From positions 1 to 64,000 of the forward strand of contig CACZBZ010000001.1 in NCBI GenBank assembly GCA_902779505.1: a stretch of 64,000 bases of DNA. The letters are read 5' to 3'. The DNA comes from an uncultured Lachnospiraceae bacterium (GTDB lineage Bacteria > Bacillota > Clostridia > Lachnospirales > Lachnospiraceae). Positions 24,702 through 34,115 of this stretch are shown here, one piece after another. Positions within the stretch are counted from its first letter, which is position 1, and each line of letters begins with the position of its first letter. The translations under genes were made by a program, and so were the position numbers. The notes under the pieces were generated by a model. That model saw only the letters and a program-made list of their open reading frames with translations, ran no database searches and had not been told where the DNA came from.

Positions 24702-25391
24702 ATGGGACTAAACGACAGACTCTCTGAATTAGAAGACAGGATTGGATATAAATTTAAGGACATCAGTCTTTTGAAAGAAGCCCTGACCCACAGTTCATAT
24801 GCCAACGAGATGAAGATTAATAAAAAATCTGATTACGAGAGGCTTGAATTCCTTGGAGATGCGGTGTTGGAGCTTGTCTCAAGTGATTTCATTTTCAGTG
24901 AGAATCCTGATATGGCGGAGGGTAAGATGACCAAACTCCGTGCCAGTATGGTATGTGAGCCTGCCCTCGCTTACTGTGCAAGGGATCTGGACCTGGGTTC
25001 CTATATTTTGCTGGGCAAAGGCGAGGAAGCAACAGGCGGAAGAGAAAGGGATTCCATCACTTCTGATGTCATGGAGGCCATAATCGGTGCACTGTATTTG
25101 GACGGTGGACTTAAGGTGGCGCATGATTACATCCACAGATTCATCCTTTCCGATCTGGAGAATAAGATACTGTTCTATGACAGCAAGACTGTTCTTCAGG
25201 AACTAATTCAGTCTATGGAATATGAAAAATTCGAATATGTACTTGTAAGCGATGAAGGCCCGGATCATGCCAAGGTCTTCACTGTTAACGCTGTTCTTGA
25301 CGGAGAGATAGTAGGAAGCGGAAAAGGTCGCAACAAAAAGGCTGCTGAGCAGACTGCGGCATATGAAGCTATTAAGAGAATTAAGAAGTAG
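24702..25391 (+). CDS. rnc: Ribonuclease III
   Basis: Cleaves double-stranded RNA, including rRNA precursors. The 229-residue protein has the nuclease signature ERLEFLGDAVLEL, the second acidic site DVMEAIIGALYLDGG and a C-terminal dsRNA-binding domain ending in KKAAEQTAAYEAI. AGAGAGGAG selects ATG 24702 over one at 24684. It is followed seven bases later by smc, as in many Clostridia. Confidence 0.95.
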   Translation: MGLNDRLSELEDRIGYKFKDISLLKEALTHSSYANEMKINKKSDYERLEFLGDAVLELVSSDFIFSENPDMAEGKMTKLRASMVCEPALAYCARDLDLGSYILLGKGEEATGGRERDSITSDVMEAIIGALYLDGGLKVAHDYIHRFILSDLENKILFYDSKTVLQELIQSMEYEKFEYVLVSDEGPDHAKVFTVNAVLDGEIVGSGKGRNKKAAEQTAAYEAIKRIKK

Positions 25392-25398
25392 GTATTAG

Positions 25399-28300
25399 AT
25401 GTATTTAAAAAGTATTGAAGTGCAGGGATTCAAATCCTTTGCAAACAAGATCAACTTCCAGTTTCATAACGGTATAACCGCCATAGTAGGCCCCAACGGC
25501 TCAGGTAAGAGTAATGTTGCCGATGCCGTAAGATGGGTTCTTGGTGAGCAGAGAATCAAGCAGTTAAGAGGAGCATCCATGCAGGACGTTATTTTTGCCG
25601 GTACTGAGATGCGTAAGCCTTTAAGTTATGCTTTTGTTGCCATTACTTTGGACAACTCGGATCATCAGCTTGCCATTGATTTTGATGAAGTAACGGTTGC
25701 CAGAAGACTCTACAGATCCGGTGAAAGTGAGTATCTTATTAACGGAGCACCTTGTCGTCTCAAGGACGTTAATGAGCTTTTTTATGATACAGGTATAGGT
25801 AAGGAAGGCTATTCCATCATCGGACAGGGCCAGATTGATGCCATCCTCAGCGGTAAGCCCGAAGAGAGACGTGAGCTTTTTGATGAAGCGGCAGGTATCG
25901 TAAAATTCAAGAAGCGTAAGGTGGCTTCAGAGAAGAAACTCGAAGAAGAGCGTAACAATCTTGTTCGTGTCAATGATATTCTGGGAGAGCTTGAGAAACA
26001 GGTGGGCCCTCTTGAGAAGCAGGCTGAAAAGGCCAAGATATATCTGAAAAAGAAGGAAGATCTCAAGACTCTTGATGTTAATATGTTCCTTCTTCAGAAC
26101 AATGAGACCAAGGAAAATCTTGAAAAGGTAACTGATAGCCTTAAAAATGCTTCCACTGAACTTGAAGAGAATACAGCCAAGCTCGAAAACATTAAGAAGG
26201 AATACGAAGAGACCAATGCGGCAATCGAAGAACTTGAACGCCTCATTGATGAAGAGAGATCCAGCGTTACAGAGACCAACTCTATCCGTCAGAAACTGGA
26301 GAGTCAGATAGAGGTCCTTAACGAGCAGATCAATTCCATCCGTGGCAATGAAGAGCATCTTGCGGTCAGAAGAGAGAATGTATCCAAGGAACTTAATGCC
26401 AAGGAAGCTGAAGAAAAGGCTATCCGTGAAGCCAAGGAGAAGATTGACGCCGAACTCAAAGAGGCTCAGGATGCCAAGGCTGAGGTAGAAGCCCGTCTAG
26501 GTGAAATACAGAGCAAGATAGAAGAATACAATACCGATATCGAAGCAGGTAAAAATACCATTATTGAGACTCTTAACGAAAGAGCCAATATTAAGTCAAA
26601 GGTTGAGAGACTTGAGACCGTTAAGGAGCAGATCGATATCCGTAAGGCTGAACTTACCAGCAAACTTGTTACCGCAAGAACAGACGAAGCCAAGCAGCTT
26701 GATGTTATCAAAGGCTTCCAGGAAGAATTCGACAAGGTAACCGAGGTCATTGCAGGCCTTAATAAAGAACAGAAAGATAAAGAAGATCTTGCCGCATCTT
26801 TGAAAGAAGAACTTACAAAGATGGACGAGCGACTTCGTGATCTTCAGGTGTCTTACCATCAGGACAAGGCAAAACTTGAATCTCTCTCCAATATTACCGA
26901 GAGATATGAGGGTTACGGCGGTTCCGTTAAGATGGTAATGGAACAGAAGGATAAGAACAAGGGCATTATCGGTGTCGTTGCCGATATCATCAGCTCTGAA
27001 CAGAAATATGAGATAGCAATCGAGACTGCTCTCGGCGGTAATATTCAGAACATCGTAACCGAAGATGAAGATACTGCCAAGAAGATGATTGCTTTTCTTA
27101 AGAAGGAAAAAGGCGGACGAGCTACATTCCTTCCTCTTACGAGTATCAAGCATACTCAGGAATTCAAGACTCCCGAAGTACTTGATGAGCCCGGAGTTAT
27201 AGGTCTTGCAGACAGTATTGTTAAGACCAAGAAAGAGTATGTCAACGTAGCCAAGGCTATGCTTGGTCGTATCGTAGTCGTTGATAATGTGGACAATGCC
27301 GTTAAGATTGCCCGCAAATATCAGTACGGAATACGTATGGTTACTCTTGAAGGAGAACTTCTTGTTCCCGGTGGTGCCATTTCCGGTGGGGCTTTCAAGA
27401 ATAACAGCAACCTCTTGGGCCGTCGTCGTGAGATGGACGAGCTTGAGAAGAAGATCAAGGATGCTCTTAAGGAAATAGATGTTCTTCTTACATCCATAGA
27501 GGATAAGAAGAAAGAGCGTAATGCAGCCAGAGTTGAAGTTGAAAACATCAAGATAAAGCTGCAGAAAGAGTTCATTAATCAGAATACGGCCAGACTTTCT
27601 CTTACGGCTGCCAAGAACAGACAGGAAGAGAACCAGGCTGACTACGATTCACTCAAGCTTGAATCCGAGGATATCGAAGAACAGCTGAAAGCAAACGTTG
27701 AAGAGCGTGAGACCGCTCTTAAGGAACTTGAGCAGTCTAAAGAAATAGAGGAAAACACCAAGACTGTTATCGAAAAACTTCAGAAAGAACTTGAAGAAGA
27801 GCACGGCAAAGAAACTGTTGTTGCTGAAGAAGTCAAGAATAAAGAAGTTGATGTTGAGAAGATTCTTCAGAGAGTTGGATTCGAACAGCTTAACCTCGAT
27901 CGTGTAAGCGGTGAAAAGAGCGGATTCCAGGCCGAACTTGATGAGATTCTAGACGAGCTGAAGACAGGCGGAAGTCAGGTCGAGGAAAAGGAAAAGAATA
28001 TAGCCGAGATACGTGAGACCATCAAGGCTTCTCATACAACGGAAAGCGATACTCAGAAGAAACTGGATGAAGATATTGCAAAGAAAGAAGAACTCAATGC
28101 AAAGCAGAAGAGCTTCTTCAGCGTCAGAGAAGAACTTGCCGAGACAATTGCAAGTCTTGACAAGGAAGTCTATCGTCTCGGAGACCGTAAGACAAAACTT
28201 GAAGAATCAATTCAGGGTCAGATAGACTATATGTGGAATGAATATGAGATTACTCTTCATGATGCAGAGAGTCTCAGAGATCCCGACATGAACGATCTTC

Positions 28301-28956
28301 CCATGATGAAGAAGGAAGTGGCTGCTGTCAGAGACGATATCAAGAAACTTGGTGATGTCAATGTCAATGCCATTGAGGATTATAAAGAAGTATCCGAAAG
28401 ATATAATTTCTTAAAGACTCAGCATGATGATCTTGTTGAGGCAGAGAAGACACTTGTTGGTATTATTGAAGAACTTGATACTGCTATGCGTAAGCAGTTC
28501 AAGGAAAAATTCAATGCCATCGAGAAGGAATTCGATAAGGTATTCAAGGAACTCTTCGGAGGCGGTGTTGCCGCACTTGAACTTATGGAAGATCAGGATA
28601 TTCTGGATGCGGGAATCAAGATCAATGCTCAGCCTCCGGGAAAGAAACTGCAGAATATGATGCAGTTGTCCGGTGGAGAGAAAGCACTTACGGCAATAGC
28701 ACTTTTATTTGCCATTCAGAATCTCAAGCCGTCACCTTTCTGTCTGCTTGATGAGATTGAAGCGGCACTTGATGAAAGCAACGTAGGAAGATATGCCAAG
28801 TATCTCCATAAACTTACTAAGCATACCCAGTTCATTGTTATCACTCACAGACGAGGAACAATGGAGAGAGCCGACAGACTCTACGGTATCACCATGCAGG
28901 AAAAGGGTGTATCTACTTTGGTATCCGTTAATCTTGTGGATGATTCGCTTATGTAA
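25399..28956 (+). CDS. smc: Chromosome segregation ATPase SMC
   Basis: The 1185-residue condensin ATPase that organises and separates chromosomes. Walker A is GPNGSGKSN near residue 32, followed by about 340 residues of coiled coil, the hinge domain (around residues 515-660 with GYGGSVK and GGAISGG), a second coiled coil, and the C-terminal ABC signature LSGGEKALTAIALLFA and Walker B CLLDEIEAALD. Complete. It is the middle gene of rnc-smc-ftsY. Only a weak ribosome site is seen (AAGTAGG), consistent with coupling to rnc. Confidence 0.97.
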   Translation: MYLKSIEVQGFKSFANKINFQFHNGITAIVGPNGSGKSNVADAVRWVLGEQRIKQLRGASMQDVIFAGTEMRKPLSYAFVAITLDNSDHQLAIDFDEVTVARRLYRSGESEYLINGAPCRLKDVNELFYDTGIGKEGYSIIGQGQIDAILSGKPEERRELFDEAAGIVKFKKRKVASEKKLEEERNNLVRVNDILGELEKQVGPLEKQAEKAKIYLKKKEDLKTLDVNMFLLQNNETKENLEKVTDSLKNASTELEENTAKLENIKKEYEETNAAIEELERLIDEERSSVTETNSIRQKLESQIEVLNEQINSIRGNEEHLAVRRENVSKELNAKEAEEKAIREAKEKIDAELKEAQDAKAEVEARLGEIQSKIEEYNTDIEAGKNTIIETLNERANIKSKVERLETVKEQIDIRKAELTSKLVTARTDEAKQLDVIKGFQEEFDKVTEVIAGLNKEQKDKEDLAASLKEELTKMDERLRDLQVSYHQDKAKLESLSNITERYEGYGGSVKMVMEQKDKNKGIIGVVADIISSEQKYEIAIETALGGNIQNIVTEDEDTAKKMIAFLKKEKGGRATFLPLTSIKHTQEFKTPEVLDEPGVIGLADSIVKTKKEYVNVAKAMLGRIVVVDNVDNAVKIARKYQYGIRMVTLEGELLVPGGAISGGAFKNNSNLLGRRREMDELEKKIKDALKEIDVLLTSIEDKKKERNAARVEVENIKIKLQKEFINQNTARLSLTAAKNRQEENQADYDSLKLESEDIEEQLKANVEERETALKELEQSKEIEENTKTVIEKLQKELEEEHGKETVVAEEVKNKEVDVEKILQRVGFEQLNLDRVSGEKSGFQAELDEILDELKTGGSQVEEKEKNIAEIRETIKASHTTESDTQKKLDEDIAKKEELNAKQKSFFSVREELAETIASLDKEVYRLGDRKTKLEESIQGQIDYMWNEYEITLHDAESLRDPDMNDLPMMKKEVAAVRDDIKKLGDVNVNAIEDYKEVSERYNFLKTQHDDLVEAEKTLVGIIEELDTAMRKQFKEKFNAIEKEFDKVFKELFGGGVAALELMEDQDILDAGIKINAQPPGKKLQNMMQLSGGEKALTAIALLFAIQNLKPSPFCLLDEIEAALDESNVGRYAKYLHKLTKHTQFIVITHRRGTMERADRLYGITMQEKGVSTLVSVNLVDDSLM

Positions 28957-28996
28957 GGCTTCAAAGCTTTATAAAACAAAAATGGGATATTTTTAA

Positions 28997-29971
28997 ATGG
29001 AAGAAAACAAAGGCTTTTTTGCCAGATTAAAAGCAGGACTATCTAAGACCCGTGTTCAGATGGTTGAAGGTATTGATGATGTCTTCTATCATCATGACAA
29101 ACTGGATGAGGACTTCTATGAAGAACTTGAAGAACTCCTGGTTATGGGCGATGTCGGTGTGGCTACAACTGAAGATATAATAGAAGATCTGCGTTCTTAT
29201 GCAAAAAGCAGTCATATTAAGAAACCCTACGAATGCAGGGACTATATGATTCAGGGCCTTAAGGACAAGATGAAAGTGGAGGAATCGGACTACGAATTCC
29301 TGAACGAGCCCAGCGTTGTAATGGTTATAGGAGTTAATGGTGTAGGCAAGACTACCACCATCGGAAAGCTTGCTTCCATATACAAGGCAAAGGGTAAGAA
29401 AGTTCTTATTGCCGCAGCCGATACTTTCAGAGCAGCCGCTACGGAGCAGCTGGAAGAGTGGGCAAAAAGAGCCGATGTTGATATTATCAAAGGCGGAGAC
29501 GGAGCCGATCCCAGCAGCGTAATATATGATGCGGTCAATGCGGCAAGACACAGAAATGTGGATGTGCTTTTATGTGATACCGCGGGACGTCTTCACAACA
29601 AGAAGAATCTTATGAATGAGCTTGAGAAGATGAACAGGATCATTGATAAGAACTGTCCGGAATACAAGCGTGAGAATCTTATTGTTCTTGACGGAACAAC
29701 CGGTCAGAATGCGCTTGTACAGGCAAGAGAATTCTCGGAGGCTGCCCCCATATCGGGTATCGTGCTTACCAAGATGGACGGAACGGCCAAGGGCGGTATA
29801 GCCGTTGCAATACAGGCAGAACTTAACGTACCGGTGAAATTCATCGGCGTTGGAGAAGGCATAGAGGATCTTCAGGAATTTGATCCCGACAGTTTTATTG
29901 ATGCCTTGTTTGATGTAGAAGATAAAAGAGAAGATATTATCTCAGAAGGAGAAGAAGATGTTAACTCTTAA
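28997..29971 (+). CDS. ftsY: Signal recognition particle receptor FtsY
   Basis: The SRP-receptor GTPase that docks ribosomes carrying membrane proteins at the membrane. At 324 residues it has a short N-domain, G1 GVNGVGKTTTIGKLA, G3 DTAGRLHNK and G4 TKMDGTAKGG. It lacks the long acidic N-terminal A domain of enterobacteria, as usual in Firmicutes. The end overlaps the ilvA start by 14 bases in another frame. Its partner Ffh is encoded 1.6 kb downstream. Confidence 0.95.
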   Translation: MEENKGFFARLKAGLSKTRVQMVEGIDDVFYHHDKLDEDFYEELEELLVMGDVGVATTEDIIEDLRSYAKSSHIKKPYECRDYMIQGLKDKMKVEESDYEFLNEPSVVMVIGVNGVGKTTTIGKLASIYKAKGKKVLIAAADTFRAAATEQLEEWAKRADVDIIKGGDGADPSSVIYDAVNAARHRNVDVLLCDTAGRLHNKKNLMNELEKMNRIIDKNCPEYKRENLIVLDGTTGQNALVQAREFSEAAPISGIVLTKMDGTAKGGIAVAIQAELNVPVKFIGVGEGIEDLQEFDPDSFIDALFDVEDKREDIISEGEEDVNS

Positions 29972-31169
29972 GGATTTTGAAGAAGCTTCCGAAGCAGTCA
30001 GTAAAGTAACTCAGGAGACCAAGTTAATATACAGTGATTTCCTTAGTTCACAGACAGGTAACAAGGTATATCTTAAGCCTGAGAACATGCAGTTCACGGG
30101 AGCATACAAGCTCAGAGGAGCATATTACAAGATAAGTACACTGTCGGACGAAGACAGAAAGAAGGGACTTATTACCGCATCTGCAGGCAATCACGCACAG
30201 GGTGTTGCTTATGCGGCAAAGTGTTTCGGAGTAAAGGCAGTTATCGTAATGCCTACGACCACTCCCCTTATAAAAGTTAACAGGACAAAAGGATACGGTG
30301 CCGAAGTTGTTCTCTACGGAGATGTATACGACGAAGCGTGTGAATATGCTCTTAATCTTGCAAAAGAGAAGGGATATACTTTCATACATCCTTTTGACGA
30401 TCCCGCAGTGGCAACCGGTCAGGGAACCATAGCAATGGAGATATTCAAGGAACTTCCCTTGGTTGATTATATACTTGTTCCCATCGGAGGAGGCGGATTG
30501 GCAACGGGAGTATCTACTCTGGCCAAGCTGCTCAATCCCAAGATCAAGGTAATCGGTGTGGAGCCCGAAGGAGCTGCCTGCCTCACAGCGTCTCTCAAAG
30601 AAGGTAAGGTAACAACCCTTCCCACTGTTAACACTATAGCGGACGGTACAGCCGTTAAGACTCCCGGTTCCGTAATATTCCCATATCTTCAGAAGAATCT
30701 GGACGATGTTATAACTGTTAAGGATGAGGATCTTGTAGTGTCTTTCCTTGATATGGTGGAGAACCACAAGATGGTTGTGGAGAACTCCGGACTTCTTACG
30801 GTTGCTGCACTTAAGCAGCTTAAATGCAAGGATAAAAAAGTTGTATCAATCCTGTCGGGGGGTAACATGGATGTTATCACCATGTCATCGGTAGTCAGAC
30901 AGGGACTTATTATGAGAGACAGAATTTTTACCGTATCTGTACTTCTTCCCGATAAGCCGGGTGAACTTTCGAGAGTATCCAAGGTTATAGCGGAAGAGAA
31001 CGGTAATGTAATTAAGCTTGAGCACAATCAGTTCGTGTCAATCAACAGAAATGCAGCGGTAGAATTAAGAATCACTCTTGAAGCTTTCGGTACCGATCAC
31101 AAGAATACGATCCTCGAAAGACTTGAGAAAGAGAATTACAGACCCAAGATTGTAAAAACCATGATGTAA
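29958..31169 (+). CDS. ilvA: Threonine ammonia-lyase with C-terminal ACT domain
   Basis: A PLP enzyme that deaminates threonine to 2-oxobutanoate, first step to isoleucine, or threonine catabolism. The 403-residue protein has the PLP lysine in TGAYKLRGAYYK, the substrate loop SAGNHAQG and the glycine phosphate loop GGGGLATG; the last 75 residues form one ACT domain (VSVLLPDKPGELSRVSK). One ACT rather than the two of E. coli IlvA suggests altered or TdcB-like regulation. The start overlaps the end of ftsY, with AGGAGAAGAAG as ribosome site. A terminator starts nine bases after the stop. Confidence 0.92.
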   Translation: MLTLKDFEEASEAVSKVTQETKLIYSDFLSSQTGNKVYLKPENMQFTGAYKLRGAYYKISTLSDEDRKKGLITASAGNHAQGVAYAAKCFGVKAVIVMPTTTPLIKVNRTKGYGAEVVLYGDVYDEACEYALNLAKEKGYTFIHPFDDPAVATGQGTIAMEIFKELPLVDYILVPIGGGGLATGVSTLAKLLNPKIKVIGVEPEGAACLTASLKEGKVTTLPTVNTIADGTAVKTPGSVIFPYLQKNLDDVITVKDEDLVVSFLDMVENHKMVVENSGLLTVAALKQLKCKDKKVVSILSGGNMDVITMSSVVRQGLIMRDRIFTVSVLLPDKPGELSRVSKVIAEENGNVIKLEHNQFVSINRNAAVELRITLEAFGTDHKNTILERLEKENYRPKIVKTMM

Positions 31170-31177
31170 TATAGCAA

Positions 31178-31218
31178 TATGCCTGTAAAGAAACAATACT
31201 TGACAGGCATATTTCTTT
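31178..31218 (+). terminator. Terminator of the ftsY-ilvA unit, overlapping the next promoter
   Basis: TATGCCTGT (31178-31186) pairs with ACAGGCATA (31203-31211), followed by a T-rich tail. The right arm contains part of the -35 of the following promoter. Confidence 0.65.
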
Positions 31219-31228
31219 GTAATAATAT
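31200..31228 (+). promoter_or_regulatory. Promoter of ylxM-ffh operon
   Basis: Perfect TTGACA (31200-31205), 17 bases, TAATAT (31223-31228). The transcript starts downstream of the terminator hairpin and so escapes it. Confidence 0.65.
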
Positions 31229-31300
31229 ATTACATGTTGGTGTCAAGGAATATTGCTTGTCACTTGAATGAATGTTAGTTAAGACATTTCAGGAAAGATT

Positions 31301-31615
31301 ATGGACAGAATTGTAGAACGCGGAATTTTATATGATTTCTATGGGGAACTGCTTACGGAACACCAGAAGAAAATATATGAAGAGCTTGTCTACAACGATT
31401 TATCCTTAAGTGAGATTGCGGATGAATACAATATCTCGCGACAGGGTGTCCATGATCTTATAAAGAGGTGCGATAAGATTCTTGAGGGATATGAGGACAA
31501 GCTTCATCTGGTTATGAAGTTCGAGAAGATAAGAGCCTCATTAAAAGAAATTGAGTCGTTATCGGGCCAGGCCGAAGTGAAAAAACTGGCCGAAGATATT
31601 TTGGACGAAATATAA
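31301..31615 (+). CDS. ylxM: YlxM/p13 family SRP-associated helix-turn-helix protein
   Basis: A 104-residue protein with an HTH like that of sigma factor region 4 (LSLSEIADEYNISRQGVHDLIKRC). The family is always next to ffh and has been linked to the SRP particle in streptococci. Here its stop is eight bases before ffh. The ATG has AGGAAAG upstream. Confidence 0.9.
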   Translation: MDRIVERGILYDFYGELLTEHQKKIYEELVYNDLSLSEIADEYNISRQGVHDLIKRCDKILEGYEDKLHLVMKFEKIRASLKEIESLSGQAEVKKLAEDILDEI

Positions 31616-31623
31616 GGTATAAC

Positions 31624-32970
31624 ATGGCATTTGAAAGTCTTACTGATAAATTACAGAATGTATTTAAGAATCTTCGAAGTAAGGGACGTCTTACGGAAGA
31701 AGATGTCAAAATAGCCTGTAAAGATGTTAAAATGGCCCTGCTTGAAGCGGATGTTAACTTCAGGGTTGTTAAACAGTTCATAAAGAAGGTTGAAGAAAGA
31801 GCTGTGGGTCAGGACGTTATGAACGGACTGAATCCCGGACAGATGGTCATCAAGATTGTTAATGAAGAGATGACATCTCTTATGGGTTCCGAGACCACAG
31901 AGATTGCTTTCCAGCCGGGTAAGGCCATAACCGTAATTATGATGTGCGGTCTTCAGGGTGCAGGTAAGACTACTTCTACGGCAAAACTTGCCGGACAGTT
32001 CAAGAAGAAAGGTAAAAAGCCCCTTCTTGTTGCCTGTGATATATACAGACCCGCCGCCATTAAGCAGTTACAGGTCAACGGAGAAGCTGTTGGAGTTGAT
32101 GTATTCAGCCTCGGTGACAGCGAAAAGCCTCCGGTAATCGCTAAAAAGGCGCTGGAACATGCGGCTGCCAATAATTATAATGTCGTTATTTTGGATACGG
32201 CCGGACGTCTTCATATAGATGAAGATATGATGGCTGAATTGCAGGATATAAAAGAAACGGTAGATGTACATCAGACCATTCTTGTTGTGGATGCCATGAC
32301 AGGTCAGGATGCGGTTAATGTTGCTGCCGATTTCAAAGAAAAAGTAGGCTTAGACGGTGTTATCCTGTCCAAGATGGATGGTGACACACGAGGTGGTGCG
32401 GCCCTTTCCGTAAAAGCCGTTACGGATCTCCCTATTCTCTACGTAGGTATGGGAGAAAAGCTGGAAGATCTTGAACAGTTCTATCCGGACAGAATGGCTA
32501 ACAGAATCCTGGGAATGGGTGATGTTCTTTCATTTATTGAGAAGGCTCAGAATGCCATTGATATAGATGAGCAGAAGGAACGCGAGATGGCTTCCCGTAT
32601 GAAGAAGGGTAAGTTCGATTTCAACGATTACCTCGAGAGTATGAAGCAGATGCGTCATATGGGCGGTCTTGCCAGCATCATGGGTATGCTTCCCGGAATG
32701 GGAATGGGCATCAAGACAAAGGATCTTGAAGGTGCCATTGATGAAAAGCAGCTTGCTCAGACTGAAGCAATCGTATTGTCCATGACAAAAGCCGAGAGAG
32801 AAAACCCCAAGCTTCTCAATCCCAGCAGAAAGCACAGAATTGCAAAAGGTGCCGGAGTTGATATAGCTGTTGTCAATCGTTTCATCAAGCAGTTCGAACA
32901 GAGCCAGAAGATGATGAAACAGATGCAGGGTATGATGGGTAAAAAAGGCAAGTTCAGACTTCCCTTTTAG
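31624..32970 (+). CDS. ffh: Signal recognition particle protein Ffh
   Basis: The 448-residue SRP GTPase, which binds signal sequences with a methionine-rich domain. N-domain, G1 GLQGAGKTTSTAKLA, DTAGRLH, TKMDGDTRGG-type loop (SKMDGDTRGGAA) and a C-terminal M domain (MKQMRHMGG, GMLPGMGMG, and a Met/Lys-rich tail). Its RNA partner is not in this window. It heads the cluster with rpsP, khpA, rimM, trmD and rplS. Confidence 0.97.
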   Translation: MAFESLTDKLQNVFKNLRSKGRLTEEDVKIACKDVKMALLEADVNFRVVKQFIKKVEERAVGQDVMNGLNPGQMVIKIVNEEMTSLMGSETTEIAFQPGKAITVIMMCGLQGAGKTTSTAKLAGQFKKKGKKPLLVACDIYRPAAIKQLQVNGEAVGVDVFSLGDSEKPPVIAKKALEHAAANNYNVVILDTAGRLHIDEDMMAELQDIKETVDVHQTILVVDAMTGQDAVNVAADFKEKVGLDGVILSKMDGDTRGGAALSVKAVTDLPILYVGMGEKLEDLEQFYPDRMANRILGMGDVLSFIEKAQNAIDIDEQKEREMASRMKKGKFDFNDYLESMKQMRHMGGLASIMGMLPGMGMGIKTKDLEGAIDEKQLAQTEAIVLSMTKAERENPKLLNPSRKHRIAKGAGVDIAVVNRFIKQFEQSQKMMKQMQGMMGKKGKFRLPF

Positions 32971-33009
32971 ATAAATAATTTTTTTCATATAAGAAAGGAA
33001 ACAGATATT

Positions 33010-33252
33010 ATGGTAAAAATGAGATTAACAAGATTAGGAAGCAAGAAGAACGCTCTTTACAGAATCGTAGTTTCTGATTCAAGATCACCCAGAGACGGAA
33101 GATTCATCGAGGAGATCGGAACATACAATCCTAACACAGATCCCAGCACATTCAAGATTGATGAGGAGAAGGCTAAGAAGTGGCTTGCAGATGGTGCTAA
33201 GCCCACAGAAGTAGTTGGAAAGCTTCTTAAGGCTGCCGGTATCGAGAAATAA
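33010..33252 (+). CDS. rpsP: 30S ribosomal protein S16
   Basis: An 80-residue basic protein beginning [13 protein letters not shown] and containing the family block [18 protein letters not shown]. Normal length. AGAAAGGAAAC precedes the ATG. The usual Firmicute order ffh-rpsP-khpA follows. Confidence 0.98.
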   Translation: MVKMRLTRLGSKKNALYRIVVSDSRSPRDGRFIEEIGTYNPNTDPSTFKIDEEKAKKWLADGAKPTEVVGKLLKAAGIEK

Positions 33253-33279
33253 ATAACCCTATTGGAGAAAGGTTTGCTT

Positions 33280-33507
33280 ATGAAGGAATTAGTTGAAGTT
33301 ATCGCTAAAGCTCTCGTAGACAATCCGGATGAAGTTGTTGTTGATGAGAAGCAGGAAGGTAAGAACATTACTGTATCTCTTCATGTTGCTTCTTCTGATA
33401 TGGGTAAGGTTATCGGTAAGCAGGGAAGGATTGCAAAGGCTATCCGTACAGTAGTTAAGGCTGCGTCTGTTAACGATAATACGAGAGTTGATGTTGAAAT
33501 AAACTAA
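33280..33507 (+). CDS. khpA: KH-domain RNA-binding protein KhpA
   Basis: A 75-residue single KH domain with the GKQG loop (VIGKQGRIAKAIRTVV). KhpA binds RNA with KhpB and influences cell division and sRNA biology in Firmicutes. GGAGAAAGG selects ATG 33280 over an in-frame TTG. A strong terminator follows, so it ends the ffh-rpsP transcript. Confidence 0.93.
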   Translation: MKELVEVIAKALVDNPDEVVVDEKQEGKNITVSLHVASSDMGKVIGKQGRIAKAIRTVVKAASVNDNTRVDVEIN

Positions 33508-33514
33508 CATACGG

Positions 33515-33545
33515 GCCTCTGCTTTTTGCAGAGGCTTGTTTTATA
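33515..33545 (+). terminator. Intrinsic terminator after khpA
   Basis: GCCTCTGC (33515-33522) and GCAGAGGC (33528-33535), T loop and T-rich tail. Confidence 0.85.
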
Positions 33546-33603
33546 AAACTTTGGCATTTTATGCGAGACTTTTTCGCTGTGCATGTCAAAGCGGAGACAA
33601 AAT

Positions 33604-34113
33604 ATGAAAGATATGCTGCAGGTTGGTGTGATCACAAGCCCCCACGGAGTACACGGTGAGGTCAAAGTATATCCCACTACCGATGATGTTAAAAGGTTCA
33701 AAAAACTTAAGACAGTTACACTTGACAGCCGCAAAGGTCCGGTGGAAGCACATGTTAAAAGCGTTAAGTATTTCAAGAACATGGTAATCCTTGGTTTTGA
33801 AGAATATGAGACTATGGATGATGCTGCCACCTTAAGACAGTGTCCTATTCTTGTGGACAGAAAAAATGCCGTCAAACTTGAAAAAGATGAATATTTTATT
33901 GCCGATCTGATTGATTTTGAGGTGACGGATTCCGAGAAAAATCTTCACGGAATACTTAAGGATGTTTTTCAGACCGGAGCCAATGACGTATATGACATTA
34001 GGCTTGATGACGGAAGAGAAGTTTTGATTCCTGCCATCAAGGAATGTATACTAGAGGTTGATACAGATAATCGTATTATGTCCGTCAATATATTGGATGG
34101 ACTTTTGGACTGA
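33604..34113 (+). CDS. rimM: Ribosome maturation factor RimM
   Basis: Assists late 30S assembly by binding S19. The 169-residue protein starts with the RimM barrel (VGVITSPHGVHGEVKVYPTTDD) and ends with a PRC-barrel domain (DVFQTGANDVYDIRLDDGREVLIPA). ATG 33604 with a GGAG site is preferred over an in-frame ATG 21 bases earlier. trmD starts two bases after the stop. Confidence 0.94.
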   Translation: MKDMLQVGVITSPHGVHGEVKVYPTTDDVKRFKKLKTVTLDSRKGPVEAHVKSVKYFKNMVILGFEEYETMDDAATLRQCPILVDRKNAVKLEKDEYFIADLIDFEVTDSEKNLHGILKDVFQTGANDVYDIRLDDGREVLIPAIKECILEVDTDNRIMSVNILDGLLD

Positions 34114-34115
34114 TT

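Noticed and set aside
30048..30767. 239-codon - strand ORF opposite ilvA
   Set aside because: Lies wholly within ilvA, with no ribosome site or domain.
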